The position numbers were made by a program, and so were the translations under genes. The notes below the pieces were generated by a model. The model saw only the letters and a list, made by a program, of their open reading frames with translations. It was not told the DNA's origin and made no database searches. From Tethya wilhelma (taxonomy: Eukaryota > Porifera > Demospongiae > Tethyida > Tethyidae), in the NCBI GenBank assembly GCA_964030475.1, contig CAXIPT010000001.1, positions 13,957,554 to 14,021,553 of the forward strand: a stretch of DNA of 64,000 nucleotides, in the 5' to 3' direction. Shown one piece after another: positions 39,416 through 52,303 of the stretch; within the stretch, counting starts at the first letter, position 1; the number at the start of each line of letters is the position of its first letter.

Positions 39416-40498
39416 ATGAATGCCAGGCTTTTAACAGCCTTGCAAGGATTTATACTACTTGTGATGGCTCTAATAGGCTTCCAGTTTGTTTGGATAGCTG
39501 TCCACAATTCAAGTTGGAAACGTGCCCAGAGAGTTCATGTATCTTTATTCTATGTAAATTTAACTACCATCGATATCCTTCCCACAAAAACAGAGTCTCA
39601 GGCCATCAAGATCAAAGCAACCACATTTCATGAAAGCAAGCTGCAACCTATACCATTCCCTAGGTCAAAAGCCCACCACCTGTTGGTAGTTATTGTGTTA
39701 TCCAAAGTTTCAAACAGAGAGAACCGAGATGCCGTAAGAGACACCTGGAAGAGCACTCATTACCATCAACCACATTACAATGTTACTGTCAAGTTCAGTT
39801 TGGGAACTTTAGGACTAAATTCAACAGAATTAGAGGATTTGGAGGATGAAGAAATGGAACATCATGATTTGCTATTGCTGCCCCAACTGATAGACTCTTA
39901 CACCAACCTCACTAGAAAGGTGCTGTACAGCTTTGAATGGGTGGACCAGAATCTTAATTATTCGTACTTGTTTAAATGTGACGACGACAGCTTTGCCCTC
40001 CTGGACAGAATGGCACACGAGTTAGCCACCAGGTCACAAGACAAAGGTCTCTACTGGGGATACTTCGTTGGGAATGCCTACCCCAAGTTTGAAGGGCCAT
40101 GGGCTGAAGAAAGTTGGTTTGCATGTGACATATATCTCCCTTATGCTTATGGTGGAGGTTATGTGTTGTCTTCGAATGTGGTGCATGGAATTGTTAAGAT
40201 TGCTGATGTTCTAACATACTTCAACAATGAAGATGTTGCAATGGGTACCTGGACAAGTTCCTTTGATATTGAACGGAAACACGATATGCGTTTCGATGTA
40301 CAAGAAAGTCCAAGAGGATGTATGAATAATTATATTGTAGCTCACAAACAATCAATCAAAGATCTCTATAAGAAGCATCAATTGTTACTCACAAAACATG
40401 TTTTTTGTGAGAAGCAAACTAGGTATGGATACATATACAATTGGTCATCAATTCCTTCAAACTGCTGTGAAAAACCATCAAGAAAGAAAAAATCTTAA
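39416..40498 (+). CDS. GT31 beta-1,3-galactosyltransferase-like protein 4, 360 aa
   Basis: MNARLLTALQG tail, membrane span FILLVMALIGFQFVWIA, and a stem clearly related to copy 2 (WKRAQRVHVSLFYVN). The catalytic core carries RDTWKS, KCDDDSF, GGGYVLSS and EDVAMGTW. The C-terminus ends SNCCEKPSRKKKS. Copies 2 and 4 are closest overall. An in-frame Met at 39386 would add ten residues; 39416 is preferred for a short tail. It is intronless, and the RPAP1 3' end faces it from the opposite strand. Confidence 0.86.
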   Translation: MNARLLTALQGFILLVMALIGFQFVWIAVHNSSWKRAQRVHVSLFYVNLTTIDILPTKTESQAIKIKATTFHESKLQPIPFPRSKAHHLLVVIVLSKVSNRENRDAVRDTWKSTHYHQPHYNVTVKFSLGTLGLNSTELEDLEDEEMEHHDLLLLPQLIDSYTNLTRKVLYSFEWVDQNLNYSYLFKCDDDSFALLDRMAHELATRSQDKGLYWGYFVGNAYPKFEGPWAEESWFACDIYLPYAYGGGYVLSSNVVHGIVKIADVLTYFNNEDVAMGTWTSSFDIERKHDMRFDVQESPRGCMNNYIVAHKQSIKDLYKKHQLLLTKHVFCEKQTRYGYIYNWSSIPSNCCEKPSRKKKS

Positions 40499-41088
40499 CA
40501 CATATCTCAAAGACATAATTATTGCGCTAGATCAGGTTACATAATCATTAATGGTGACATGAATTCATTCAAAGCTAGCTGTACAGCAATGGACCATCAG
40601 CCTGAGTGAGTGGGTGAGTGAGTGAGTGAGTGAATGAGTGAGTGAGTGTAAAATTGGTTAAATTGGTATGCTGCATTTGATGACAGTCACTCACTCACTC
40701 ACTCGTAACTTATCCCAGGATAATCCCAGGATATCCCATGGCATTACTGGACAACACTCAAAATCTACACTGTCCTAATATATTGTCATGTGTGAGTATG
40801 TATTGTATTGCTAAAGTGCCAAGAGTTAATTTAAGCACTTTGGATGCGCTTTCATTAGTACTAAGTCTTGTTATTAAGGATCGATACCATACACTAGGCA
40901 ACTTGGTTGGCAACAAAAGTTGGCAACAAAATTACTACTGAGTCCTTTGCAAAAAAATCTTTTTCTTGCAAATTGTTGCCTTGTCACTTGTCTAGCCCCT
41001 AGCCCCTAGCCCCTGCCTATTGCCTGATCAAGTCAGGAGGTGAAAGTTCATTTGTGTTGTTGACGACCATTACCTGACACATTTTTCT
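40499..41088. other. Intergenic region with inverted GTGA/TCAC tetranucleotide tracts
   Basis: A (GTGA)n tract at about 40605-40650 and a (TCAC)n tract at about 40687-40704 can pair as a hairpin. CTAGCCC is repeated near 40994-41012. No gene is seen between galactosyltransferase 4 and the RPAP1 stop codon. Confidence 0.6.
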
Positions 41089-41585
41089 CTAGCTAATATA
41101 ATTCACAACAAGAGGATTCCAGGGGTCATTTTCAACCACCGACAATAGTCTAGACCTTTGATTCTCAGTTAATGTTGACTTGAGTTTAATTGTATACTCT
41201 TCTAGGCCATCATAAAACAGCAGAAGCTTTTTGGGTTCCTAAAAATTACAAAAAATATGAGCAGTGGATGATGACCTCTATGATCAATCATATACCTCAT
41301 GCTTCAGTTGTAACACTCCTTGTAGCAGTCTCTTCTGCAAAGGGTTGAGATGTTTTGAAGTCATCTCATCATCACTCCACTCCAAGATAAAGCAGTGGAC
41401 ATGGTGAATAGCAATGTGGTAAAACAATGGACTCCACTCACTTCTGCAAGAATTAAAAAGTTTGACTTTGAAATAGCCTTATCTTTAGTGCACACACGAC
41501 TTGTGTGATGTCATTAAAAAAAAGAGAGAAAAGCAAAGAGTACTATATGAGAGTTCAGTGTGAATCATCATTTCCGAATAGGGGG

Positions 41586-41639
<54 letters not shown>

Positions 41640-44600
41640 TGACATTGTTTGATGCTATTGCCAACAAATACATATTGAGCAGATCTGCATCAGTTTCAAT
41701 TGGATACAAGAAATGGGTCAATTCCACAGGAACCTATAAAAAGCATAATAAAAGGGTTTTGTGTTTAATTGTAAGCATCATTCACATAAGCTCACTTGTG
41801 TGAGTGGTAGTGAGAATATACGAATGATGGAGAAATGATCACTCCAAACCATCCTTCTCAAATGAACACTGAATCGCTGTTGTAAGGGTAGCAAGATGAA
41901 GCTTGCAAAGAGGTGATCTCCATAAGATACAGCAGCATATTGATCCAGCAAAGCAGAATATCTAAAAACGAAACACCAGGGTTAGTGAAGAACCTTGCAA
42001 GAGACATTATACATTACTGACTCACAGAAGAGGGAAAATATCATTTTAGAGTTGTTACTTGTGCTCAATAATACATAATATTATATATAAATTTTGTCAT
42101 TGCTTACAATTCTTCAAATGAGGTGAGTCCAGGTACGGGCAAATTAAAACTAAGTGCAGATTGAGATTGCTCATGACAATAAAGCTTCAATAGGAGTGCG
42201 AGTATACGTTGAATAGTGCTATCAAGAAATAGATCATTGCCTATAAATTGAGAGTATATTATAAATATAATTTTATAGATTGGTTACTCAACATGGAGTG
42301 ATTATATACCTATTAGAAACACACACATGAGTCGAACAAGTTTTGCTGAAACAGGTGTTTCACCAAGTGCTTTAGGTTGGTAGCTCTCCAATAATAACAG
42401 AAGTTGCAACGTGTTTGTCACAATGATACTAGTCCTAGGAGATACCTCAGCTGACTCAGCACTAAATCAAGGTACATTTCAGTATGAATAGCAATAATAG
42501 TGACTAGAACATTACCTTTCAGAGATTATTGTTCTGTTGTACTCTTGCACAACAGGAAAGAGCACCCAGTCCATAGTTAGCAAGGAACAGTGGTAGGAAG
42601 GCAGAAGCAAACTTTGTGTCTCAAGGGGATAGTGCTCAAACAAGCTCCTGAATTAAAAGATAAATTCACCAATATTGTTTGTTCAACATGCTTGACGAAT
42701 GCACTAAGGTGAACAAACCTCAGGTCTACATTGTCTAAACCAATCGCTTGGATGCTCTTATTACACTGAACACATGCAATAGCAACTTCAAACTCTCTAA
42801 AAGGTACTTTTTTCTTTGTACTGACTCCATTGCTTTATAGATGCTTTCCAATGACCAATAAGTAGACAATATTTACTTTTTATTTATTGTCGTTTGCAAC
42901 CACCGTAGTGGCCTCCAAAAATTGCGAAGCCGACGGTCTTTCACGTCGTCAACGCGGGATATTGGGATAAGTTTTCAATCAGCAATAACCACGCCTCGGT
43001 TAAACCTCATTGGCTATGGTACTGCCACTGCGCAAAGCTAACTCGCTCACTTTCATGACCCTTATATATCTGGTGAGTTGTACAATCTACTTGTGGGTGC
43101 CTAATTATATTCATTGCCACCATACATACCACAACGTCGTTGTGATGTTTTTAATTGCATACCAATACCAACTCACTTTGACTTCCTTGCTCTCTGTCTG
43201 CTACAGATCCCTGCTTTTTCAAAGGCATTCAAATAAGCATTAGCAATAGATGGTAAGTTTTTTAACGCTGTGGATAGTACTGAGACATTGTCGAGTGACT
43301 GCACCGATTCTCTTAGACTCAAAATCTCAATATCTTTCTCTAAATTCATTGAAGGGCTGTATAATTATTATATTAACATGTTTGTAAAAAGAAATTCATG
43401 GGGGAAAGTATGCTTACATACTTCAATGGAGCAGGATTAAACAGCACAGATTGGAAGAGCTCAACGACTATATGCTCCATACCAGGAGGCAAAAGAGTTG
43501 CAAGTTTAAAGGACACATTGTGAAAGAGTTGAACCACTTTTTCTTTAGATGATGTGAACTAGAATGTAACAAGACCACAATTCAAAGGCTAAGCTAAAAT
43601 TAATAGACACAAATAACGTTTAACCTGTACGTTGTGTAGTTTAACAGCAGCATGAAGCATACATAGCTCTCCAAAATTAAAGCACAAACACTAAATACAG
43701 GGAAAAATAAGCATCAATTACATAACGACTTGTAGATTTGTATACAAACCTTACTAACTGGTGCACTTGTAACATTTTTCAAGTATTTTTGAAACTTATC
43801 GTGGGTACAAATCTCTGTGGCCTGCATTTAACAGAACACTCAAACATTACAAACTAATGTTATACTCAGAAAATTTACCGTTTCTACGACCCCCTTATGC
43901 AGCTGTGTCAAGGCCAAGCAGAGATTGAGATAACTCAAAATAAAGTCGCTGCAGCCAAAACACAAACGCTGAGGAAGAAGAAGCTGCTGAAAGTCATCAA
44001 GCTGCATGGTCTGGTGAGCTCCATAACGAGCCAGCTTTGGCGCAGGAGGAAGTGGGAGGTGAGACAGAAGTGATTGGTGTGATGATGATGATAAATCAGG
44101 AGCAGGTTTAGCGGAGGAGAGTTTGGAAGTAGTACTGGATATAAAGATAAAAAAAAATTAAAAACCCAGTTACATGTGTGCCATCTGGCAGTTTACCATT
44201 ACAATCCACACCTTAGTGTTTCAATTGCATACGTCAAAACAGTGGAATGGGTGATTTTCTTGACTATTCCAGAGGCTAGATTCTCGACTGCTTGAAGAAC
44301 TTCAACAAGAATCTCCTCAGGCTGTGGAAAATACACTACAATCTTGAGCACTGTCTTGGATTAGTATATATTTCCAGGCTGCATAGTCTATATAATATAG
44401 ACTACATAACCTGGAAATACTAGTATCTATGGTATTTCAATAAAGTACAGAATTACCTTTCGAGTGAACAATTTCTTGTAGTAGTCTGCCACACAATGGA
44501 TCAAACTAGCTATGCAGATCATCTTCTCAACCTGTGAAAGCAAAAGACACCTAATTTGACAAAGAAACGTGGTCACAATAATATTGTAAGTACCGGCACA

Positions 44601-47600
44601 TCTGTATCAACTCCAAACACTTGGTCTGCCCACTTCATTAGGCAGTTGATCAGGGGGTTCAACATGCCAGCTGCACAGCTCCACTCAAGAGCTGGAGGCT
44701 GAAGGCTCACTGCATGATGAAGGAAATCACTAGAGAGATCACACTATTATACTTTATATACCTTTTTCAGATTCTGTTTTCAACTGCTCTGGTGTGATGG
44801 CAGACACATGCACAGCTGCTTGGATCAACCTAAACATGGCAGTTATCCTCTTAGTCTCTTCCTGGTCAATCTCCACTAAATTCAAAGCTGAAAACTTCTG
44901 CAATTGTTGAAGAACAACAGGATATGTGTCTCTGTAAATAAATATAAATAAAATATATATATATATATATATGTACATCTATCTTTTCACAATTTCAGTC
45001 TTTCTATATACCTAAACGCTGCATCTCCTAATCCATAGTGTAAAGCAATTGTCCATGTTTTGAAAGCAGTGGTGGCAAGCTCATATGCTATTTCCCTGGG
45101 TAAGTCTAAGTCACAAGGATGAACTAGTGTGTAGCGAGAGATCACTGACATCAACTTCAACTTAGAAACCTATTATAGACCAAACATGAAAATAATTACT
45201 CAAACGGTGAGTAAAGCAGAAACTTTGTTAAAATCCGAGCTACAAGCATGCCTCACCATGTGTGCTGTAAGGTGTCGACCAGCAGAACAGAGAGCCATTG
45301 CCAGTCTGATTGCCGCCACTTGAGGTCTACCATGTGCTCTTTGGCCATCTTCTCCTTGAGAGGACCAAGACAATGGTAGGAACTCACTGAACACCACACC
45401 CAACAGACGTGGGCAGTTCAACACCTAACACAGAAATTTGGTTCACATTGAACACTACTTTCATTCATTCATTGATGGGACTAGACATACTTGAGTGGCT
45501 GCTGCAGTGGAGTGCCTCGCTAGTTTGGTGAGAATTTCCAGAAGCTGGATGACTGTAGTGGCAGGAGGGCCACACACCTCTAGAATGTAACGGACCCTAG
45601 GGAGCAGCTTCACATGAAGAAATCCCTGTGTGGAAGCAATATGGCATTCCGAACTGGACAAAATGTTCATGATGATAAATCAGGAGCAGGTTTAGCGGAG
45701 GAGAGTTTGGAAGTAGTACTGGATATAAAGATAAAAAAAAATTAAAAACCCAGTTACATGTGTGCCATCTGGCAGTTTACCATTACAATCCACACCTTAG
45801 TGTTTCAATTGCATACGTCAAAACAGTGGAATGGGTGATTTTCTTGACTATTCCAGAGGCTAGATTCTCGACTGCTTGAAGAACTTCAACAAGAATCTCC
45901 TCAGGCTGTGGAAAATACACTACAATCTTGAGCACTGTCTTGGATTAGTATATATTTCCAGGCTGCATAGTCTATATAATATAGACTACATAACCTGGAA
46001 ATACTAGTATCTATGGTATTTCAATAAAGTACAGAATTACCTTTCGAGTGAACAATTTCTTGTAGTAGTCTGCCACACAATGGATCAAACTAGCTATGCA
46101 GATCATCTTCTCAACCTGTGAAAGCAAAAGACACCTAATTTGACAAAGAAACGTGGTCACAATAATATTGTAAGTACCGGCACATCTGTATCAACTCCAA
46201 ACACTTGGTCTGCCCACTTCATTAGGCAGTTGATCAGGGGGTTCAACATGCCAGCTGCACAGCTCCACTCAAGAGCTGGAGGCTGAAGGCTCACTGCATG
46301 ATGAAGGAAATCACTAGAGAGATCACACTATTATACTTTATATACCTTTTTCAGATTCTGTTTTCAACTGCTCTGGTGTGATGGCAGACACATGCACAGC
46401 TGCTTGGATCAACCTAAACATGGCAGTTATCCTCTTAGTCTCTTCCTGGTCAATCTCCACTAAATTCAAAGCTGAAAACTTCTGCAATTGTTGAAGAACA
46501 ACAGGATATGTGTCTCTGTAAATAAATATAAATAAAATATATATATATATATATATGTACATCTATCTTTTCACAATTTCAGTCTTTCTATATACCTAAA
46601 CGCTGCATCTCCTAATCCATAGTGTAAAGCAATTGTCCATGTTTTGAAAGCAGTGGTGGCAAGCTCATATGCTATTTCCCTGGGTAAGTCTAAGTCACAA
46701 GGATGAACTAGTGTGTAGCGAGAGATCACTGACATCAACTTCAACTTAGAAACCTATTATAGACCAAACATGAAAATAATTACTCAAACGGTGAGTAAAG
46801 CAGAAACTTTGTTAAAATCCGAGCTACAAGCATGCCTCACCATGTGTGCTGTAAGGTGTCGACCAGCAGAACAGAGAGCCATTGCCAGTCTGATTGCCGC
46901 CACTTGAGGTCTACCATGTGCTCTTTGGCCATCTTCTCCTTGAGAGGACCAAGACAATGGTAGGAACTCACTGAACACCACACCCAACAGACGTGGGCAG
47001 TTCAACACCTAACACAGAAATTTGGTTCACATTGAACACTACTTTCATTCATTCATTGATGGGACTAGACATACTTGAGTGGCTGCTGCAGTGGAGTGCC
47101 TCGCTAGTTTGGTGAGAATTTCCAGAAGCTGGATGACTGTAGTGGCAGGAGGGCCACACACCTCTAGAATGTAACGGACCCTAGGGAGCAGCTTCACATG
47201 AAGAAATCCCTGTGTGGAAGCAATATGGCATTCCGAACTGGACAAAATGTTCAAAAAAAAATTCAAGTGTTCAAAAGTACAAAGGTCATTGCACATACTC
47301 AGGTCAAGTGTTCAAAAGTACAAAGGTCAATGCACATACTCAGGTCAAGTGTTCAAAAGTACACAGGTCAATGCACATACTCAGGTCAAGTGTTCAAAAG
47401 TACATAGGTCATTGTACAATCATACCCAGGTCAAGTGTTCAAAAGTACAAAGGTCTGCATTGTGTGAACAAACTCCAATCCGCACTAGCTTGACCTGGGT
47501 ATGCGAATGACCTTTACACTTTTGAACACTTGAAATTAATTTTGAACATTTTGTCCAATTCGGATTGCCATAAGGCAAAGGAGGAAAAAAAAGAGAGAGG

Positions 47601-49066
47601 GGGGAGGGGGAGGGGGAGGGGAGAGGAAAGGTAAATATGCTCAATCATCATTAGAAATTGAACAGAAAAAAGGAAGACGAGCATTATTATACTAAGATGC
47701 TCCATGATACCTTGATGACATCTCTTTGAAAGATTTCAGTGTCAGTTTCTGTCTCATCCTCTGCTCCACCCTCTCTAGGCTGGTGAGGTGACTTCAAGGC
47801 AGGTAGCACATCTCCATGGGAACAGAAGGAATATTCATCCAACATATACTGGTATCAGAACATAGTTAAAATAATATTAATATTATGCAATCAAATGGAA
47901 TTCCGTATTCTTTACACAAACCTCTTCAATTGGTAGCACTAACAAAGAGTGTATGGCATTGATGGCTGCATACATGACAGCATTGCTGCTCTCATCCAAT
48001 GCCAGTCTAAAGAGAAGAGGAACTCCATCACTCAAGAGTCTTCCCAGTACAGACCCTTCCACCAAAGAGGTGTACTCTCCCTGTTTGGCTCTCTGGATGA
48101 TCTTGGCCAGAGTTTGGAGAGCAAGGACCCTCTGTTGTAACACTGTACTTCTACAAAATGGCACCAATTCATTCAGAGTATATCCAGCTGCCTGAAAGGG
48201 GTAAAAGTGTTCTAACTAAGTGTTAAATTTAGTCTCATACCCATGCTTTTTCCCTTTCACTCAGGAGAGCTATATAGAGCCTGGGTACGAGGCTAGTTAA
48301 AGTTAATGTATACCTAACTTATACACATACCTGTGGTTCATCGCCATGGTGATGCAGACCAAGGTGTGTAGGTACCTCAACATCGTGTGGAACCATGAGA
48401 CCATTGAGAGAGAACCTGACCTCCTTGGGTGCATCTTGATCACTCCGATCCAGTGTGTGCTTGGTTACATCTGTCATCCACTCCATCTTGTCCTTCTCTA
48501 CAACGTCCATATGAACCCAGCCTTCTGGGGGAGCAACAAACTGAGATGGTGGGGATTGAGGGGATGGCAACTCAGTGTCGTCCATTCCATCATCATCAGC
48601 AGCAGCAACAGTGGCGGTAGTAGCAGCAATATGCTCAGTGTGAGAATCGATACTTTTCTTTGATCGTAAAAATGAGAGCAGTTTTGGATCTGCAGGGGAT
48701 GCAATTTAAAGTACTAATGAAGGCACCTACAGTGCACAAGCCTAGGCACACTCAACTAGCATGCACAACTAAACATGTATGCATACAGAAGACCATCAGT
48801 ACTGAGACTCCTAGTTAAAATAATATCTGTATAGAAATTCATTGAATTGTAAACAGTTATTCTGATGCTTATAGTAGCTACTGCATGATCCACACTGACC
48901 AGTCAGGCACTGATACAAAACAACTAAGCTACTATGATGCACAAAGTAGATGCACAACAATCTATATATCACTTGAAAGTCCTTCTCATGCTGATTAAAT
49001 AGTGCTAACCATTTTTTTTACACAACAAATCATTGCCAAACAATACCCAAAAGTATCTAGTCAGTC

Positions 49067-49111
<45 letters not shown>

Positions 49112-52100
49112 AAAAAAANCAAGTTATATCAAAAATTTGAGAGAGAAGAAAGCCTTCAAGCTCAGAAATAGTATCGCTATGATCAAGCTCAGAATCAAGG
49201 TTAGTTACCGTGATAATTAGTTGGCATAAATTAAAAGTATTTCCATGCAGAGAACCAGAATGTGTTGAGCCAACTTTGATAGCAAAAAGCAACTCTTTTT
49301 TATAGGTAGTACATTCCTTGATACTCGTTTATATCACAAATAAGCCTAAACAAAAACTAGAAAGCTTTGAAACTGAGAGTATAAATTCAATGTTGCCATT
49401 TATAGGTAGGGTTCAAAGGTCTAGGTCTGCCCAATCCTACAACACTTTTTAAAAAATTTTTTTGCTATAATAATTATATGATTGCTGAATCACAAACTCA
49501 TAATGCAGACACTTATTATAATTATGATAATTGAGCTAATTCCCTACTAATAATTATTATTAGTCTATGCACTGAGCTATACACTGTCTCTCCTAATAGC
49601 TAGGCACTATACGAATAATATAATAACACACAAGGAAGTCCAAAAAAAAAAAAAAAAAAAAAAAAAGACCACAAAAAGGCCACAAAAGATCCCTTCATAT
49701 TGGAGTCCAGGAGGGAAGGAAAAGACTGTGGCTCAAACTATTGAATTCAGCACACTGAGAGGATTCAAACGATATACACTTTGCTATAGTTTGGACAATG
49801 TAGGCCTGACTTGGACCACAATTGTATGTACAACAATACGGTATTACCCACTGTACATTTGATTCAGTAGGTTTTTCAGGTGCTCTAAATCAAAGCAACT
49901 CTGTATCTCAGGATTTTGATTAAAATGTGACAATCTACATATCATTTGAAAGCTCTTCTTATGCTGATTACAATGGTGCTAACTCTTTTTTGTATAACAA
50001 ATACTAACAAACAATACGCAAAGTATCTAATAAGTCCAAAAAAGGCCACAAAAAGATGCCTTCATATTGAAGTCTAGGAGGGTTTGAAAACTGCAGCCCT
50101 TACTGTTGCATTCAGCACACTGAGAAAATTCAAACGATATCTACTTTATTATAGTTTGGACAACATAAGCCTGATTTGGATGCCAATCGTATATACAACA
50201 AACTTGAATTAAGCTGCAGCTCAAGCCAGCTCTACTGTATTTCTAGATAACACACACTATATGGGGTGTGATCGATGAGTGCAGTTTTGAAGCTAAGCAC
50301 TCAGAGAAGCACAAAAGCCTCAGATCTCAGAAAATACAGCATTTTGCAAGATTCTACCGTCAAATTAAGATTATATTAATTCATGAACACAAGTACCTTC
50401 CATTTTGATCACAGAGCTTCAGATAATTTAGTAACAGACAGACACACTCCTCTGCACATGCTACACACATGCCGGGGCTTAATAAGATCACTAAGTGCCT
50501 TGTTGAATAAGAAGATGCATTGGGCTCCAGCTGCTAACCTAAGAGTTGCTGTATCCTCTCTTTCTCTCTCAGTATCTCCTCTTCGGGTAGCGAGGAAAGT
50601 AGTTGGACATTTTCCTGGTGAATTTTGGCAACTTCTTCACCAGCCATTTGCTCAGGCACACCCATTGTGTTCAACCCTTCACCAGAAATGAGATTGGACT
50701 TCACGAATCTATGCAAGTAAGCATGATCTTCAAAACACAACAAATTAGGAGTTATATCTTTATACATCTCACCTGTCCCAAGTCTGTGAAGCATTGGAAT
50801 CATACTCTTTTATTCCGTCTCCACCACTAGACATCGGTGCAGCTAAGTCTGCCATCATAGGCTCAGCTTCATTAGAATCACTGGGAGCTCCACGTGGTGT
50901 TTCAATATCAATGGCAGTACCACCAAGATTGACTGGTTCAACAAAATCTCTTTGGATGTTTACAGCTGCCTGTGGTAGCTGCATTGCCTTGGTAGTCTCG
51001 ATGCCGAAATATTCTAGCCCATGTTTCTGAAACTGCTGAGCAAACAGACTCTTTGAGTGACCGACTTTCTTAGACTTGTCACTGCTGGCTTTTTTGGCAA
51101 TGACATCACCTTCTAATGAGTGTACAGAGGGGAATCCCCGTCTAGTTAACAGAAAAGGACCAGAACTTGACGAGGTGCCAAATGTCTCGTGCTCCTGTTA
51201 TATTTACAATACAATAAATATTGACATACTGAAATGTCTCACACTGCAAGTGTACCTGAATGTCAGCAAGAACTTTGGTGATGTGTCTATCTTGACCTAT
51301 ATTTAAATCAATTTTTTTAAAAAATTGCCTTTGGGTAACTTAGAGGGACAATATCAAACACCTACGTTCCATTGCCTCATGAGGATCTTCAGGTGGCTCT
51401 CTCATCATCTATTACAGAGAATAAAAAATGTTTGATTCAAAAACTTTATGCATTGAGCTAACAACATAGAGAGATGCCATAGATATCTACTTATAAATAG
51501 TGATCGCCATCATGACAATTGTGTGACAGTAAGTGTTTTCTGAAGTAGTACGACATGGAAGCAGGTATTGCCATTTGCAGCAGCCATACTGCTCTGTACA
51601 TACATTGCATGATGCACCTACAAGTAAGTCACCGATACCTTTTGTTTTTGCCTCTCCTCCTTAAATCGTGATTTTTTCAATGGAGGCTTACTGCCTTCAT
51701 GAGATGAATAATCTACACACACATTAATCTGAATAAATCCATACACATAAAAACACCATACCAATCAACACGAACACCATTATATACATGGTAGACTGGT
51801 ACATGCCATGAATACCACGCTACATGTGCTTTTGAATGAATCCCTAAAGCTCTCAGGTTGTATGTGTACAAACACATAAAGACAAAGCTTCAAATCATAC
51901 CTTCTGTTTTCAACTGTACAACATCCCTATCTTTTTGTTGATGAGCTGCAGTACCACTAGACTGACTTCTCTTCTTTCCAACTTTCAACCCACTCCTCTC
52001 ATCAGGTGATGAGCCATGCTGGAGAAAGGCAGACGGATTCTCGTTGGATTCCAAAAACCTTTCCTGAAATGCTAGCAGATCTTCTTCAGTGTCTGTTGCC

Positions 52101-52118
52101 TTTGGTCTGCGGATCATA
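41089..52118 (-). CDS. RPAP1: RNA polymerase II-associated protein 1
   Basis: RPAP1 links RNA polymerase II with chaperones and import factors and supports polymerase and Mediator function. The start at 52118 (MIRRPKATDTEEDLLAFQ) matches the human N-terminus MLSRPKPGESEVDLLHFQ. In order on the minus strand: an N-terminal acidic region (52118-51901 and further exons); the 51193-50777 region (KSLFAQQFQKHGLEYFG); the RPAP1_N region EEILREKERIQQLL (about 50720-50530); DPKLLSFLRS to the RPAP1_C signature RFSLNGLMVPHDV, THLGLHHHGDE (about 48690-48330); then helical-repeat exons (KLLPRVRYILEVCGPPATT, NCPRLLGVVFSEFLPLSW) to the last exon, stop at 41089-41091. More than 20 exons; not all borders were fixed. 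A 1584-bp tandem duplication (44085-47252) makes the locus as assembled unable to encode one continuous protein through both copies. Confidence 0.9.
41587..41638. repeat. (CT)n microsatellite in an RPAP1 intron
   Basis: About 25 CT units immediately 5' on the plus strand of an RPAP1 exon edge. Read on the minus strand it is a purine (GA)n tract just after a donor site. Confidence 0.85.
44085..47252. repeat. RPAP1: Exact 1584-bp tandem duplication inside RPAP1
   Basis: Units 44085-45668 and 45669-47252 appear identical over several exons and introns. At the junction the duplicated exon reads GATTTATCATCATGA on the minus strand, an in-frame stop. The unit starts inside an exon and ends in the left terminal repeat of the element at 47225-47572. 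An intact RPAP1 needs only one unit. Confidence 0.9.
47225..47572. mobile_element. MITE with long imperfect inverted ends and an internal minisatellite
   Basis: The left end TATGGCATTCCGAACTGG and its continuation ACAAAATGTTC pair with the right end GAACATTTTGT, CCAATTCGGATTGCCATA. Similarity extends over about 85 bp. The middle holds about five copies of a unit with CAAGTGTTCAAAAGTAC and GGTCATTGCACATACTCAG. No coding capacity. It lies in an RPAP1 intron. Confidence 0.75.
48700..50520. other. Large RPAP1 intron with poly(A) tracts and repeats
   Basis: It holds long A tracts (49069-49118 with N at 49119; 49643-49665) and two diverged direct copies of about 190 bp (about 49660-49830 and 50035-50190, sharing CACAAAA, CTTCATATTG, TTCAAACGATAT). 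Repeat R1 is at 50245-50482, and a block near 48730-48790 is shared with 6500-6560. No exon is seen inside. Confidence 0.6.
50245..50482 (-). repeat. Dispersed repeat family R1, third copy
   Basis: It shares CACACTATATGGGG, GATCGATGAGTGCAG and AGCACAAAAGCCTCAGATC with 6985-7237 in the same order, ending near CATGCCGGGGCTTAA. Confidence 0.6.
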
Positions 52119-52303
52119 GTGCAGATAGTATAGCATGCACCCTCATACACCTGCGCTCTAATTAGAATAGCCGCAAAAAAATTTGCTAACTAAGCTTTTT
52201 GTACCTGCATGTGCTTGCAAACGAGTGAGGTCAGCCAGCTGAATCCGCTCACAGCGTCAACTTTTACCAAATTTTATTTCTGAGAAAAGCTGAAACAAAA
52301 AAC
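52119..52303. promoter_or_regulatory. Shared bidirectional promoter of RPAP1 and reticulon
   Basis: 185 bp separate the divergent start codons of RPAP1 (minus) and the reticulon (plus). Both promoters must overlap here. No TATA box stands out. Confidence 0.6.

Noticed and set aside
43010..43243. Plus-strand hydrophobic open frame inside RPAP1
   Set aside because: No family motif, no splice signals and antisense to RPAP1 intron sequence; treated as chance.
47198..47510. Three overlapping plus-strand open frames with repeated SSVQK-type units
   Set aside because: They arise from the minisatellite inside the MITE and show no domain or splice context.
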